A stretch of 33,772 nucleotides of DNA from Alphaproteobacteria bacterium (GCA_009694025.1 SHVZ01000039.1:1-33772), one strand, 5' to 3'; positions 1 to 8,285 are shown, counted from the stretch's first letter. Notes: generated from the letters alone by a model not told the origin. Translations and numbers: made by a program.

Positions 1-145
1 ACTAAGGGGCCTCGTGCCCCGTCGAACCCAGATCCGCAACCCCCAGCCGAGCCATCGACATCAAACCGCGCCAATCGGGTGCCACCATGCCGCTCGTCCG
101 CGACGCCCCAGCCCAGCTATCCCTTCGCATGGTGAATAGATCGGG

Positions 146-2218
146 CTAGTCCTTTCCGCGAGGGGGAGCCTGCGCCGAGGGCGGGCCGCCGACGCCGGGG
201 GAAGAAACGGCGGGGGCCGAAAGGGCGCGCCAGGGCGCGTACCAAGGCGCCTGGGCGACCGGCGACGCCTCGGGCGGTGCCGATCTCAGGGGCTTCGGCG
301 GCAGGCCTTCGCTCGCCTTCCGCATGAAGGCGCCCCACAACTCGGCCGGCAGCGACCCCCCGGTCACGTCCTTCATCGGCTGGGCGTCGTCGTTGCCGAA
401 CCAGACGCCGGCGACCATGTCGGCGGTGTAGCCCACGAACAGCGCATCGCGGGCGTTCTGGGTGGTGCCGGTCTTGCCGGCGGCCGGACGGTCGAGCCGG
501 GCGGCCCGCCCGGTGCCGGCCTGCACCACGCCGGTCAGCATCTCGGTCATCCGCCCGGCATTGACCACCGACATCACCCGCTCGGGCGTCGCCTGGCGGC
601 GGTAGAGCGAGCGGCCGTCGGCGTCCTTGATCTCGACGATGCCCCAGGCGCGCATCGCCTCGCCGCCGGTGGCAAAGGCGCCATAGGCCTGGGTCAGATC
701 GAGCAGCGTCACCTCGCTGGTGCCGAGCGCCAGACTGGGGGCGTCGTCGAGCGCCTGGGGGATGCCGAGGCGATGGGCGACGTCGATCACCCGGGCCCGG
801 CCGACCTGCTCGGAGACGCGGACGGCGACCGTGTTGATCGATTGGGTCACCGCGTCGGCGACGCGCATCGGCCCGCGGAAGCGGCGGTCGAAATTGGCCG
901 GGCTCCAGCCGCGGATGGTGAGCGGCGCGTCCTCGATCACCGTCTCCGGCCCGATCCCGGCCTCCATCGCCGCCAGGTAGACGAAGGGCTTGAACGCCGA
1001 TCCCGGCTGGCGGAGCGCCTGGGTCGCGCGGTTGAACTGGCTCTCGCGGTAGTCGCGGCCGCCGACCATGGCGGCGATGCGGCCGTCGAGACCGAGCGCG
1101 ATCAGCGCCGCCTGGCCGACCTCGCGCCTCTCGCCGTTCCTGGCCAGGCTCGCCTCGACCTCGGCTTCGGCGATCCGCTGCAGGCGCGGGTCGAGCGTCG
1201 TCGTCACCACCAGGTCGCGGTCGACATAGCCGAGGGTCGAGCCGACCTGATCTAAGATCCAGTCGGCGAAGTAGCGCCCGCCGAGCCCGCTCACCGCATA
1301 GCTGCCGCGCCCGACCGGGAGCCGTTTCGCCTGCTGGGCCTCGGCCTCGGTCAGGTAGCCGGCATCGACCATGTTCGCCAGCACCTGTTCGGTCCTGACA
1401 CGCGCCCGTTCGGGGCTGGCCGACGGGCTGTAGCGGGCCGGCGCCTTCAGCAGGCCGGCGATCAGCGCGCTCTCGTAGAGGTTGAGGTCTTTCGGGTCCT
1501 TGGCGAAGTAGCGTTCGGAGGCGGCGGCGATGCCGAAGGTGCCGGCGCCGAGATAGACCCGGTTCAGGTAGATGGTGAGGATCTGCTCCTTGGTGAAACG
1601 CCATTCGAGCCAGACCGCGAGGATCAGCTCCTGGACCTTGCGCCCGAGGCTGCGCTCGCTGGTGAGGAACAGGTTCTTGGCGAGCTGCTGGGTCAAGGTC
1701 GAGCCGCCCTGGCGGATCGCGCCCTCGCGGATGTTGACGACGAGCGCACGGGCAAGCCCGATCGGGTCGAGGCCGAAGTGGCCGAAGAAGCGCCGATCCT
1801 CGGTGGCGAGGACCGCCTGAGGCAGGCTCTTCGGCAGCTCGGCGAGCTTGACCGGCCGGCCATGGACCTCGCCCGAGCTCGCGAACACCGTGCCGTCGGC
1901 GAGCGCCAGGCGGATCGAGGGCTTCCGGCCGCCCTCCTCCAGGCTCGAGATGTCGGGGAGCGTGAGAGCGAAATAGGCGACGACGACAATGGCCGCGACG
2001 CCGGCCCAGATCGCCCCGACCATGCCCCAGCGCAGCAGTGCCGACAGCATCGGCTTCAGCGCGAGGCGGCCCCGCCGCTTGCGCGCCGGACGGCGGGACC
2101 CACTGGCGCGCGAGGAGCTGGCCACGGGTGCCCGGATATCATGATTCGCGCCCACGCCAGAACCTCGCCGGCGATTGCGGCGCCATGACGGCGCGCCGCT
2201 CGCAGGCGATCCGGCCAC
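146..2218 (-). CDS. Class A penicillin-binding protein (PBP1A-type bifunctional transglycosylase/transpeptidase)
   Basis: This enzyme polymerises lipid II into glycan strands and cross-links the stem peptides, acting in the inner membrane and periplasm. The 690-residue reading shows a basic cytoplasmic tail, one membrane anchor at about 62-86, a GT51 domain with the motif ATEDRRFFGHFGLD at 138-151 (catalytic Glu140) and GGSTLTQQLAKNLFL at 171-185. The transpeptidase domain has SAFK at 407-410 (Ser407 nucleophile), SIN at 460-462 and KTGT at 582-585, so all three penicillin-binding motifs are intact. The C-terminal tail is rich in Pro, Ala and Ser. The start is GTG with no clear ribosome-binding site. 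GTG at codon 22 or ATG at codon 57, just before the anchor, are alternatives. The gene is divergent from the methyltransferase gene. The exact PBP1 subclass cannot be fixed from sequence alone. Confidence 0.93.
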   Translation of the reverse strand: MAGSPASGAPSWRRNRRRGSGVGANHDIRAPVASSSRASGSRRPARKRRGRLALKPMLSALLRWGMVGAIWAGVAAIVVVAYFALTLPDISSLEEGGRKPSIRLALADGTVFASSGEVHGRPVKLAELPKSLPQAVLATEDRRFFGHFGLDPIGLARALVVNIREGAIRQGGSTLTQQLAKNLFLTSERSLGRKVQELILAVWLEWRFTKEQILTIYLNRVYLGAGTFGIAAASERYFAKDPKDLNLYESALIAGLLKAPARYSPSASPERARVRTEQVLANMVDAGYLTEAEAQQAKRLPVGRGSYAVSGLGGRYFADWILDQVGSTLGYVDRDLVVTTTLDPRLQRIAEAEVEASLARNGERREVGQAALIALGLDGRIAAMVGGRDYRESQFNRATQALRQPGSAFKPFVYLAAMEAGIGPETVIEDAPLTIRGWSPANFDRRFRGPMRVADAVTQSINTVAVRVSEQVGRARVIDVAHRLGIPQALDDAPSLALGTSEVTLLDLTQAYGAFATGGEAMRAWGIVEIKDADGRSLYRRQATPERVMSVVNAGRMTEMLTGVVQAGTGRAARLDRPAAGKTGTTQNARDALFVGYTADMVAGVWFGNDDAQPMKDVTGGSLPAELWGAFMRKASEGLPPKPLRSAPPEASPVAQAPWYAPWRALSAPAVSSPGVGGPPSAQAPPRGKD

Positions 2219-2311
2219 AATGACGACCGTTCTGTTAAATTCGGGTTAACCAGTGCGCTTTACTTTATGTTGCCGCTGCTGGGCTCATCTTCGGGATCCG
2301 GAATCGGGACA

Positions 2312-3274
2312 ATGTCAGCCGTCGCACGCGACACCCGGCCACAAAAAGTTCCGCTCTGGGTCAGGCTGTACGCCTGGTGGAACGGCTACGACCCAGCCGA
2401 CCTCTATTCGGGGGACCCGCTTAAGGTCAAATTCGACACCGGCCGGGGGAACGCCGGGGGCGCCGACGGCGACGGCCCGCTCAAGAAAAAGGTGCCGCTG
2501 TGGACCGCCGACCGTATCCAGGTGGCCGAGCGCCTGTGGGGGGCGGGGATGCACACGCCGGGCGGCGACGAGCACGTCCAGACCCTGGTCAAGCCTTTCG
2601 GGCTCAACCCGACCATGACGGTGCTCGAAATCGGCGCCGGGCTCGGCGGCTGCTCGCGTTCCATGGCCAAGAACTTCGGCTGCTGGGTCACCGGCATGGA
2701 GCAGTGGCCGATCCTGGTCGAGGCCGGAATGCTGCGCTCGCGCATTGCCGGCATGGAGAAGAAAGCGCCGATCGAGCTCTACGATCCGCTGACCACCCAG
2801 TTCAAGTCTCGCGGCTACAACTGCGTGTTCGCCAAGGAGGCGTTCTTCACCATCGCCAACAAGTCTCGCCTGTTCGAGTCGATCAACAATTCCCTGCGTC
2901 CGGGCGGCCAGCTTTGCTTCACCGATTACGTCACGCCGGAAGCCGCCAAGCCGACGCCGGCGGTCGATGCGTGGATGGCGCACGAGCCGCTCGAACCCCA
3001 TATCTCCTCCTCCAAGGACACGCTCAACCTGCTCGCCCGCTACAAGCTCGACGTCCGCATCGCCGAGGACGTGACCGAAATGCACCAGGCGCTGATGCTG
3101 GAAGGCTGGCGCAACCTGACCCAGGCTCTGAAGCCGGGATCGGTCGCGCCCGAAACCATGCCGCACCTGATCAACGAGGCCGAGCTCTGGGCGCGGCGCA
3201 GCGCCGTGTTGCGGACGGGCGACGTCAGGGTCTACCGTTTCTACGCCATCAAGGGATCCGATCCGGTCGACTGA
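2312..3274 (+). CDS. Class I SAM-dependent methyltransferase
   Basis: A 320-residue protein with a Rossmann-type methyltransferase core. Motif I reads VLEIGAGLGG, followed by an acidic residue in GMEQWP near the expected end of strand beta-2, and a later segment LRPGGQLCFTDYV that is the typical post-motif III region of the cyclopropane-synthase/phosphoethanolamine-methyltransferase-like group. There is no signal peptide or membrane helix, so it is probably cytosolic. The substrate cannot be read from the sequence. An upstream in-frame ATG at 2267 would add 15 residues (LPLLGSSSGSG) that look non-native, so I prefer the ATG at 2312. The next gene, a TPR protein, begins about 36 nt later on the same strand, suggesting co-transcription. 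Confidence 0.8.
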   Translation: MSAVARDTRPQKVPLWVRLYAWWNGYDPADLYSGDPLKVKFDTGRGNAGGADGDGPLKKKVPLWTADRIQVAERLWGAGMHTPGGDEHVQTLVKPFGLNPTMTVLEIGAGLGGCSRSMAKNFGCWVTGMEQWPILVEAGMLRSRIAGMEKKAPIELYDPLTTQFKSRGYNCVFAKEAFFTIANKSRLFESINNSLRPGGQLCFTDYVTPEAAKPTPAVDAWMAHEPLEPHISSSKDTLNLLARYKLDVRIAEDVTEMHQALMLEGWRNLTQALKPGSVAPETMPHLINEAELWARRSAVLRTGDVRVYRFYAIKGSDPVD

Positions 3275-3310
3275 TCCCTGGGGCTGCCCCCACCGAAGAT
3301 CGGCAGGCGC

Positions 3311-4639
3311 ATGCTCAAGGATCGACGCGGGATCGAGGTTTCCACCGATAACGTCCAGGCGCTCGCCGCCTTCGACGACGCCGTCGACGGCTACGTCACC
3401 TTTCGCGTCGACACCACCAAGCGGCTCGCCGACGCGCTCAAAGCCGACCCCGGCTTCTTCCTGGGCAACGTGCTGAAGGGCGCCATGGCGCTCTTGTCGC
3501 TCAACGCCAAGAACCTCGAGCGCGCCAAGGCGGCGCTCGCCCGCGCGACGGCGATCGCCGCCGGCGCGACCCTGCGCGAACGCCGCCATCTCGATGCGTT
3601 CGACGCCTGGGCGGCCGGCGACATCGACCAGGCGCTCCGTGCCTGGGAGTCGATCCTCGCCGTCCATCCGACCGATCTCCTGGCGCTCCGCCTCACCCAC
3701 TTCCACTACTTTTGGCTAGGCCGCGCCGCCCGCATGCTCGACTCCGTCGTCGCGGCCAGGCGCGGCTGGAACGGCGACACGCCCGGGCGGAGCTGGGTCG
3801 CCTCGATGGAGGCGTTCGCCCGCGAGGAATGCGGGGAGTACGCGGAGGCCGAGCACCTGGCGCGCGAGGCCGTCGCCTACGATCCCGACGACCGCTGGGG
3901 CGTGCACGCGGCCGCCCACGTGCTGGAGATGCAGGGCCGCACATCCGACGGCATGGCCTGGCTCGATGCGACTGAGCGCTGTCACGTCGGCGCCAACAAC
4001 TTCGTCTTCCACCTGACCTGGCACCGGGCGTTGCTGCAAATGGAGAAGGACGGGCCCGACGGCCTGCTCGCCTGGTACGACGCCCGCGTGCGCGATCTCG
4101 CCTCGCCCCTGGTCCAGGCCCTTCCCGATCTCTACATCGACCTGCAGAATGCCGCCTCGCTGTTGTGGCGCCTCGAGCATCTCGGCCTCGAGGCGGGATC
4201 GCGCTGGCACGAGCTCGCCGACAAGGCGGAGGCCCGCATCGGCGACGGCGCCAACCTGTTCACCCTCCCGCATCTCGCGATGGCGCTCGCCGCCGACGGG
4301 CGTTTCGCCGCCGCCGATCGCCTGATCGAGGCGGCAGGCGCGATCGAGAGCCCGACCTTCGGCCCGATCGCCGCCGGCGTCGCCGTGCCGGCCTGCCGGG
4401 CCGCTGTCCACCATCGGCGCGGCGAATGGGCCGACGTCGTCCGCTGGCTCATGCCGGTCCGCGACGACCTCTGGCGGCTCGGCGCCAGCCACGCCCAGCG
4501 CGATCTCCTCTGGCAGATGCTGGTCGACGCGGCACGCAAGGCCGGCGACGAGCGCGCGGTCACAACCCTGATGGCCGAGCTGACGGCGATGCGCCCGGTG
4601 TCGGCCGAGCAGCGCCGCGCCTACGCCCGCACCGCCTGA
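3311..4639 (+). CDS. Tetratricopeptide-repeat protein, TTC38-like family
   Basis: A 442-residue soluble all-helical protein. Successive helix pairs contain TPR-like small/large residue patterns, for example around ALRAWESILAVHPTDLLALRL and EAEHLAREAVAYDPDDRWGVHAAAHVLEMQGR, followed by the FHLTWHRAL segment. The order and spacing of these segments resemble the TTC38 family, found in bacteria and animals and without an assigned biochemical role. No catalytic motif is evident. A scaffold function is possible but not shown. The gene follows the methyltransferase gene by 36 nt and is probably co-transcribed with it. Its last 19 nt overlap the convergent PAP2 gene. Confidence 0.75.
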   Translation: MLKDRRGIEVSTDNVQALAAFDDAVDGYVTFRVDTTKRLADALKADPGFFLGNVLKGAMALLSLNAKNLERAKAALARATAIAAGATLRERRHLDAFDAWAAGDIDQALRAWESILAVHPTDLLALRLTHFHYFWLGRAARMLDSVVAARRGWNGDTPGRSWVASMEAFAREECGEYAEAEHLAREAVAYDPDDRWGVHAAAHVLEMQGRTSDGMAWLDATERCHVGANNFVFHLTWHRALLQMEKDGPDGLLAWYDARVRDLASPLVQALPDLYIDLQNAASLLWRLEHLGLEAGSRWHELADKAEARIGDGANLFTLPHLAMALAADGRFAAADRLIEAAGAIESPTFGPIAAGVAVPACRAAVHHRRGEWADVVRWLMPVRDDLWRLGASHAQRDLLWQMLVDAARKAGDERAVTTLMAELTAMRPVSAEQRRAYARTA

Positions 4640-5400
4640 CCCCGATAGATGAGCGCGTAGACGACCAGGCCCACGGCACTCGCGATCAGCCCGCCGAAGA
4701 CGACGTCGGAGAGGAAGTGCCCGCCCGCCGCCATGCGGACGAGCGCCAGCGAACTTCCCATGACGAGGCCGGGCACGAGCACGAGGGCGCGGCGGCGGCG
4801 CGCGAAGAGAGCCAGCGTCACCAGGCCGAAACCCATGGCGGCCTCGCCCGAAACGAAAGAGCAGTTGCGCCGACACTCGTTCGCCGGCACCAGCGCCGGG
4901 GTGAAGGCGCGGTCGCGGCCGAACTCGACGATCTGGGATGGCCGCGCACGGCCCCAGTGGTCCTTGAGGCCGACATTGACGATGAGGCCGGGGCCGAGCG
5001 CGAGCGCGAGCACCAGCACCAGCGCGGCGCGTTCGCCGCCGGGGCGTCCGACCAGACGGCCGAGCAGCGCCAGAAGCACCGCCGCCGCCGGCACGCCGAC
5101 GACCAAGATCGAGGCGAGCCGGCGGAAGCCCTCGACGCCCGGATGATCGGAGGCGAGCCAGCGTCCGTCACGGAAGAACAGCCGCGCGGCCGCGAGATCG
5201 ATCTCGGGCGAGAGGGTGAAGACGATCGCGGCAAGCACGAAGAGAACGAAGAGAACCAGCGCCCAGGTTCGCTGAACGCCCCCACCCTGCCCTCCCCCAT
5301 CCGCTGCGCGGACGGGGGAGGGTTTCGAGAAAGCTCCCTCCCCCGGCTCCGCTGGGGGAGGGCGGGGGTGGGGGCCCGACGGGTTCCGGCTATCTGCCAT
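4621..5400 (-). CDS. PAP2-superfamily membrane phosphatase with an in-frame palindromic insert
   Basis: A 259-residue integral membrane protein of the PAP2 superfamily (lipid A phosphatase, undecaprenyl-diphosphate phosphatase and related enzymes). The catalytic signature is present: KDHWGRARP (KX6RP), a CSFVSGEA segment in place of PSGH, and VRMAAGGHFLSDV (RX5HX3D). The central PSGH histidine is replaced (SGEA), a pattern also known in LpxE/LpxF-like members, so activity is plausible but not certain. About five hydrophobic helices are visible. ATG 5400 overlaps the end of the GT39 gene by 11 nt and is preceded by GAGG. The first 41 codons run through a palindromic repeat, giving a Pro/Gly-rich tail before the first helix (TWALVLFVLF). 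No ATG or GTG lies between the repeat and that helix (the codon there is GTT), which supports the upstream start. The likely substrate is a phosphorylated lipid or lipid-linked sugar, judging from its glycosyltransferase neighbours. Confidence 0.82.
   Translation of the reverse strand: MADSRNPSGPHPRPPPAEPGEGAFSKPSPVRAADGGGQGGGVQRTWALVLFVLFVLAAIVFTLSPEIDLAAARLFFRDGRWLASDHPGVEGFRRLASILVVGVPAAAVLLALLGRLVGRPGGERAALVLVLALALGPGLIVNVGLKDHWGRARPSQIVEFGRDRAFTPALVPANECRRNCSFVSGEAAMGFGLVTLALFARRRRALVLVPGLVMGSSLALVRMAAGGHFLSDVVFGGLIASAVGLVVYALIYRGQAVRA
5277..5375. repeat. GC-rich double-hairpin palindromic repeat (CCCTCCCCC/GGGGGAGGG)
   Basis: Two stem-loops stand side by side. The first has arms 5290-5303 and 5309-5322 with one mismatch. 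The second has arms 5336-5344 (CCCTCCCCC) and 5354-5362 (GGGGGAGGG). Outer C-rich and G-rich flanks also pair imperfectly, so the whole block can fold as one large inverted repeat. Elements with this core are common as dispersed short repeats in alphaproteobacterial genomes. Here the element lies inside the N-terminal codons of the PAP2 gene, in frame. Confidence 0.8.
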
Positions 5401-6871
5401 ATCCTCGAAACCCTTCGAGCATGAAGAGATGATGAGTGCGGTCGAGGTCGCGGTAGAGCGGGCGGCCGGCGGTGCCGAGAGGCGTCGAGCGGGCGAAGCG
5501 CCCGGCGATGTCGTCGGGCTTCGGGTTGGGCGTAACCAGAAGAAAGGACGCGCCTGGATAGCGAAGCACGTCGGCGGTGAGATCCCAGTGGTCGCGGACG
5601 CGGCCCGCGGGATTCCACTTGGCCCAGGCGGCTGGCCTGGCCTGGTAGATCATCGTCGCCAGATCCATCCGGTCCTCCATCAGGAGGACGGCGCCCGGGT
5701 GCGATGCCAGCATGCGGGCGACGTCGCCGCCGAGCGGACGCCATCCTTCCAACCGCTTGAACGGATCGGTGCGCGCGGAGAGCTCGACACCGGCGAGCCG
5801 GGCGAGGTCGTGATACCCGGCCATCACGCCGGCGGCGAGGAGATGGATCGCGACCGCCGTGCCGAGCAGCCAGGCGCGGCCGCGTTCGATCGTCCAGGCC
5901 GCGACCAGCACCGTCGCCGAGACGTAGAGCGGCGCCGCCCAGTTGGCATTGGCGCGGGAGAGGAAGGCGACGACCACCATCATCAGCGCCAACGGCAGCA
6001 GGACCGAGAGAAGGAGTCGCGAGCGCCGGTCGGCGATCAGCGCCCTCGGCCGCGCCAGCGCGAGAAGCAGGAGCGTGAAAGGGATCGGGCCGAAGACGCC
6101 GAACTGGGAGAGCAGGAACTCGACGCCCTTGAACGGGCGGTCGAAGGCCCCGGCGAGGTTGGCGTTGTCGGCGGTGTGGCGGTAGCTGACGAGGCCGTGC
6201 TCCAGGTTCCAGACGAGATTGGGCAGATAGAAAACGACAGCCAGCGCCAACGCCAGCACGGGACCGCGCCAGCCGACGCGGCGGCGCTCCTCCGGGCTCC
6301 AGGCGAAGAAGAGGGCGAGGCCGACCGGGAACATCGCCATCGCATATTTCGCGAGCGTGCCCAATCCCACGATCAGGCCGAGCGCGAGCCACCAACGGGG
6401 ATGGCCGCCATCGGTCAGGCGGACGCTCGCATAGAGCGCCGCCGCCCAGAACACGAGCAGGAACGGATCGGTCGAGATCAGCAGCGAGGAGACGAAGACC
6501 GCCGGAAGCGTCGCATAGAGGACCGCCGACCAGAGGCCGACCTTGGCTCCGTAGAGCCGCTGGCCGATCAGATAGAGAAGAAGCGCGGTGACGGCGTGCG
6601 CGATCGGCGATGCGACGCGGACGCCGAAGGTGCCGTCGCCGAACAGCGCCGTGCTCGCCCGGACGATCCAGGCGACCAGCGGCGGCTTCGAGTAGTAGCC
6701 GAGATCGGGCGAGAGCGACCACACCCAGTACTGGGCCTCGTCGCCGGAGAGGTCGTAGCGGTCGAGGGCCAGGAAGACGAGGCGCGCGAGGGTGACGATG
6801 GCGACGACGATCAGAACGACGAGGCCGAAGCCCGCGCCGTCAGCCGCCTGTCGCTCGCGTGCCAGGGTCAC
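5390..6871 (-). CDS. GT39-family (ArnT/PMT-like) membrane glycosyltransferase
   Basis: A 493-residue polytopic membrane protein with about ten hydrophobic helices. The first periplasmic loop carries LSGDEAQYWVWSLSPDLGYYSKPPLVAWIV at about 41-70, the acidic-pair signature of GT39/ArnT-type enzymes, which transfer a sugar from a polyprenyl-phosphate donor to an acceptor on the periplasmic side. The GTG start at 6871 overlaps the stop of the preceding small membrane gene in a GTGA arrangement, with GAGG four bases upstream, so the two are translationally coupled. A longer in-frame reading upstream runs through the neighbouring genes and is not real. The donor sugar is unknown. Lipid A, or another envelope glycan, is the likely acceptor given the LpxB-N-like partner and the PAP2 gene downstream. 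Confidence 0.87.
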   Translation of the reverse strand: MTLARERQAADGAGFGLVVLIVVAIVTLARLVFLALDRYDLSGDEAQYWVWSLSPDLGYYSKPPLVAWIVRASTALFGDGTFGVRVASPIAHAVTALLLYLIGQRLYGAKVGLWSAVLYATLPAVFVSSLLISTDPFLLVFWAAALYASVRLTDGGHPRWWLALGLIVGLGTLAKYAMAMFPVGLALFFAWSPEERRRVGWRGPVLALALAVVFYLPNLVWNLEHGLVSYRHTADNANLAGAFDRPFKGVEFLLSQFGVFGPIPFTLLLLALARPRALIADRRSRLLLSVLLPLALMMVVVAFLSRANANWAAPLYVSATVLVAAWTIERGRAWLLGTAVAIHLLAAGVMAGYHDLARLAGVELSARTDPFKRLEGWRPLGGDVARMLASHPGAVLLMEDRMDLATMIYQARPAAWAKWNPAGRVRDHWDLTADVLRYPGASFLLVTPNPKPDDIAGRFARSTPLGTAGRPLYRDLDRTHHLFMLEGFRGYGR

Positions 6872-7149
6872 GCCGCCTCGGCCCGGCGCTCGCGGTAGAT
6901 GAGCCAGAGATTGCGGGCGTAGACGACGAGGCCGCCGGCCTGGCCGGCGATGATCACCGGGTCCTTTCGATGGATGGCATAGGCGAGGAGCGTCACCCCG
7001 CCGAGCACCGAGAAGATCCAGAAGGCGAGCGGGATGATGCTCCGTCCCTGCCGCTCGCTCATCACCCATTGGACGAGGAAGCGGGCCGAGAACAGGGCCT
7101 GGCCGGCAAAACCGATCGCCAGCCAGATCGGCTCGATGTCGAAGTTCAT
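6868..7149 (-). CDS. Small membrane protein with lipid-A-disaccharide-synthase N-terminal-like (LAB_N) domain
   Basis: A 93-residue protein with three hydrophobic segments. The run FLVQWVMSERQGRSIIPLAFWIFSVLGG and the end YARNLWLIYRER are hallmarks of the LAB_N domain (PF07578), first described at the N terminus of some LpxB proteins but often found as a stand-alone small membrane protein next to GT2 and GT39 genes. It has no catalytic motif. A role as a membrane partner or flippase-like helper for the polyprenyl-phosphate sugar is inference. The start ATG directly abuts the stop of the GT2 gene, and its stop overlaps the GT39 start by 4 nt, so the three genes form one tight operon. Confidence 0.85.
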   Translation of the reverse strand: MNFDIEPIWLAIGFAGQALFSARFLVQWVMSERQGRSIIPLAFWIFSVLGGVTLLAYAIHRKDPVIIAGQAGGLVVYARNLWLIYRERRAEAA

Positions 7150-7866
7150 TTAGGTCTCTTCCGTCGCGTCGATGGGAAGGCGGGAGCGGCGGATCAGCCA
7201 CCACACGCCGATGAGATCGAGGAGCCCGGCGCGAAGCCGGCCGAGATTGGTGTAGTTCGACCGCCCGGCGCCGCGGGGGCGATGATTGACCGGAACCGAT
7301 ACGACGCGGCCGCCATGGCGACGGACAAGGGCGGGAAGGAAGCGGTGCATGTGATCGAAGTAGGGCAGCTCGAGGAACAGGTCGCGCCGGAAGATCTTGA
7401 TGCCGCAACCGGAGTCCGGCGTCTCGTCCTTGAGGAAGCCGGCGCGGACGCGGTTGGCGAGCCGCGAGGCGATCCTCTTGGACGCCGTGTCCTTGCGGTC
7501 GACCCGGTGGCCGGCGACCATGTCGGGGTGCGGCTCGGCCTCGAGCCTCGCCCACATCGCCGGCAGGTCGGCGGGGTCGTTCTGGCCGTCGCCGTCGAGG
7601 GTGGCGATCCACTCGCCGCGGGCCCGTTTGACGCCGGTCCAGACCCCGGCGCTCTGGCCGCAGTTGGCGGCGTGGCGGACGACCCGAAGCCTGGGCAGCC
7701 GGGGTCGCGACGCCTTTAGCTGATCATAAGTTGTATCTGTCGATCCATCATCAACCACAAGAACCTCGAAGTCGAAGCGCCCGGCCAGCGCCGCCTCGAC
7801 CTCGTCGACCAGCGGCACGATGTTATCGGCCTCGTTCCTGGCCGGAATGACGACGGAAAGCTGCAT
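7150..7866 (-). CDS. GT2 glycosyltransferase, DPM1/ArnC-like (polyprenyl-phosphate sugar synthase)
   Basis: A 238-residue GT-A fold enzyme. It opens with MQLSVVIPARNEADNI, then VLVVDDGSTD (Asp39-Asp40) and the metal-binding DGDGQNDP at 91-98, the pattern of dolichol/undecaprenyl-phosphate sugar transferases. These move a sugar from a nucleotide donor to a polyprenyl phosphate at the cytosolic face. ArnC itself ends in two membrane helices; here only one weak hydrophobic stretch (LLDLIGVWWLI) is present, so it may need its small membrane neighbour for anchoring. ATG 7905 would add 13 residues that do not look family-like; ATG 7866 is preferred, although neither has a strong ribosome-binding site. 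It is the first gene of the GT2-LAB_N-GT39-PAP2 operon. Confidence 0.87.
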   Translation of the reverse strand: MQLSVVIPARNEADNIVPLVDEVEAALAGRFDFEVLVVDDGSTDTTYDQLKASRPRLPRLRVVRHAANCGQSAGVWTGVKRARGEWIATLDGDGQNDPADLPAMWARLEAEPHPDMVAGHRVDRKDTASKRIASRLANRVRAGFLKDETPDSGCGIKIFRRDLFLELPYFDHMHRFLPALVRRHGGRVVSVPVNHRPRGAGRSNYTNLGRLRAGLLDLIGVWWLIRRSRLPIDATEET

Positions 7867-7961
7867 CTTCGATGGCCGGCCCCTGGGCGGCCCGGCTTGT
7901 CGCATGGCGGGCGGAGGATGACAACCTTCGGCCGGGCCTAAGGGCCGCCTCGGGGGGTGCC

Positions 7962-7990
7962 TTGCGGTTGTTCGGACAAAGGCCTACAGT
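7962..7990 (+). promoter_or_regulatory. Promoter of the small orphan gene
   Basis: A -35 like TTGCGG (7962-7967) and a -10 like TACAGT (7985-7990) are 17 bp apart. A start about 7 nt downstream would fall almost on the ATG at 7999, implying a leaderless or near-leaderless message and arguing against the longer reading from 7957. Confidence 0.5.
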
Positions 7991-7998
7991 TCATTCAA

Positions 7999-8259
7999 AT
8001 GAGCGTCCAGCTTCCCACGCCCCCGATTCAAGCGCAGCAGGTGAACCCGTTCACCGCGCGGCCGGTCGAGGTGCGCGAGCCTGCCGCCCGCACGGTGACG
8101 CGGGCGGCCGTCGGTTCGTCGCGCGAGGCGCAGGAAAACCGCGACGACCGCAACAACCGCGCCGAGCAGACCGAGAACACCCGCCGGGCCGACGAGCGCC
8201 GGGCGGTACAGGCGGCTTCCCGCGGCGGCCGCGGCTCCAACGTCGACATCGACGCCTAG
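7999..8259 (+). CDS. Small hydrophilic protein of unknown function
   Basis: An 86-residue protein I do not recognise. It begins MSVQLPTPPIQAQQVNPF, then becomes rich in Arg, Glu, Asn and Ala, with a central stretch (REAQENRDDRNNRAEQTENTRRADERRAVQ) that could form one charged helix, and ends in GRGSNVDIDA. There is no cysteine, no signal peptide and no membrane segment, and it may be largely disordered. The ATG at 7999 was chosen because the likely promoter lies inside the longer open frame that starts at 7957. It stands alone, divergent from the glycosyltransferase operon, and is followed within about 30 nt by a good terminator, which supports it being a real monocistronic gene. Confidence 0.6.
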   Translation: MSVQLPTPPIQAQQVNPFTARPVEVREPAARTVTRAAVGSSREAQENRDDRNNRAEQTENTRRADERRAVQAASRGGRGSNVDIDA

Positions 8260-8285
8260 GGCTTCCTTCCTCGTCGACGTCGGCC

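Noticed and set aside
1-139. Two plus-strand frames open from the left edge that could be the tail of an upstream gene, and a small GGGGC/GCCCC hairpin at 6-20.
   Set aside because: Too short to identify, the residues are Pro/Ser-rich without a motif, and the hairpin lacks a U-tract on either strand.
5277-5375. The repeated C-rich and G-rich blocks as a possible CRISPR or tandem array.
   Set aside because: There are only two adjacent stem-loops with no regular spacers and no cas genes; it fits a dispersed palindromic element.
6872-7612. Upstream extension of the GT39 reading frame by about 250 codons.
   Set aside because: It passes through the LAB_N and GT2 genes in another frame; the GTG at 6871 has a ribosome-binding site and matches the family N terminus.
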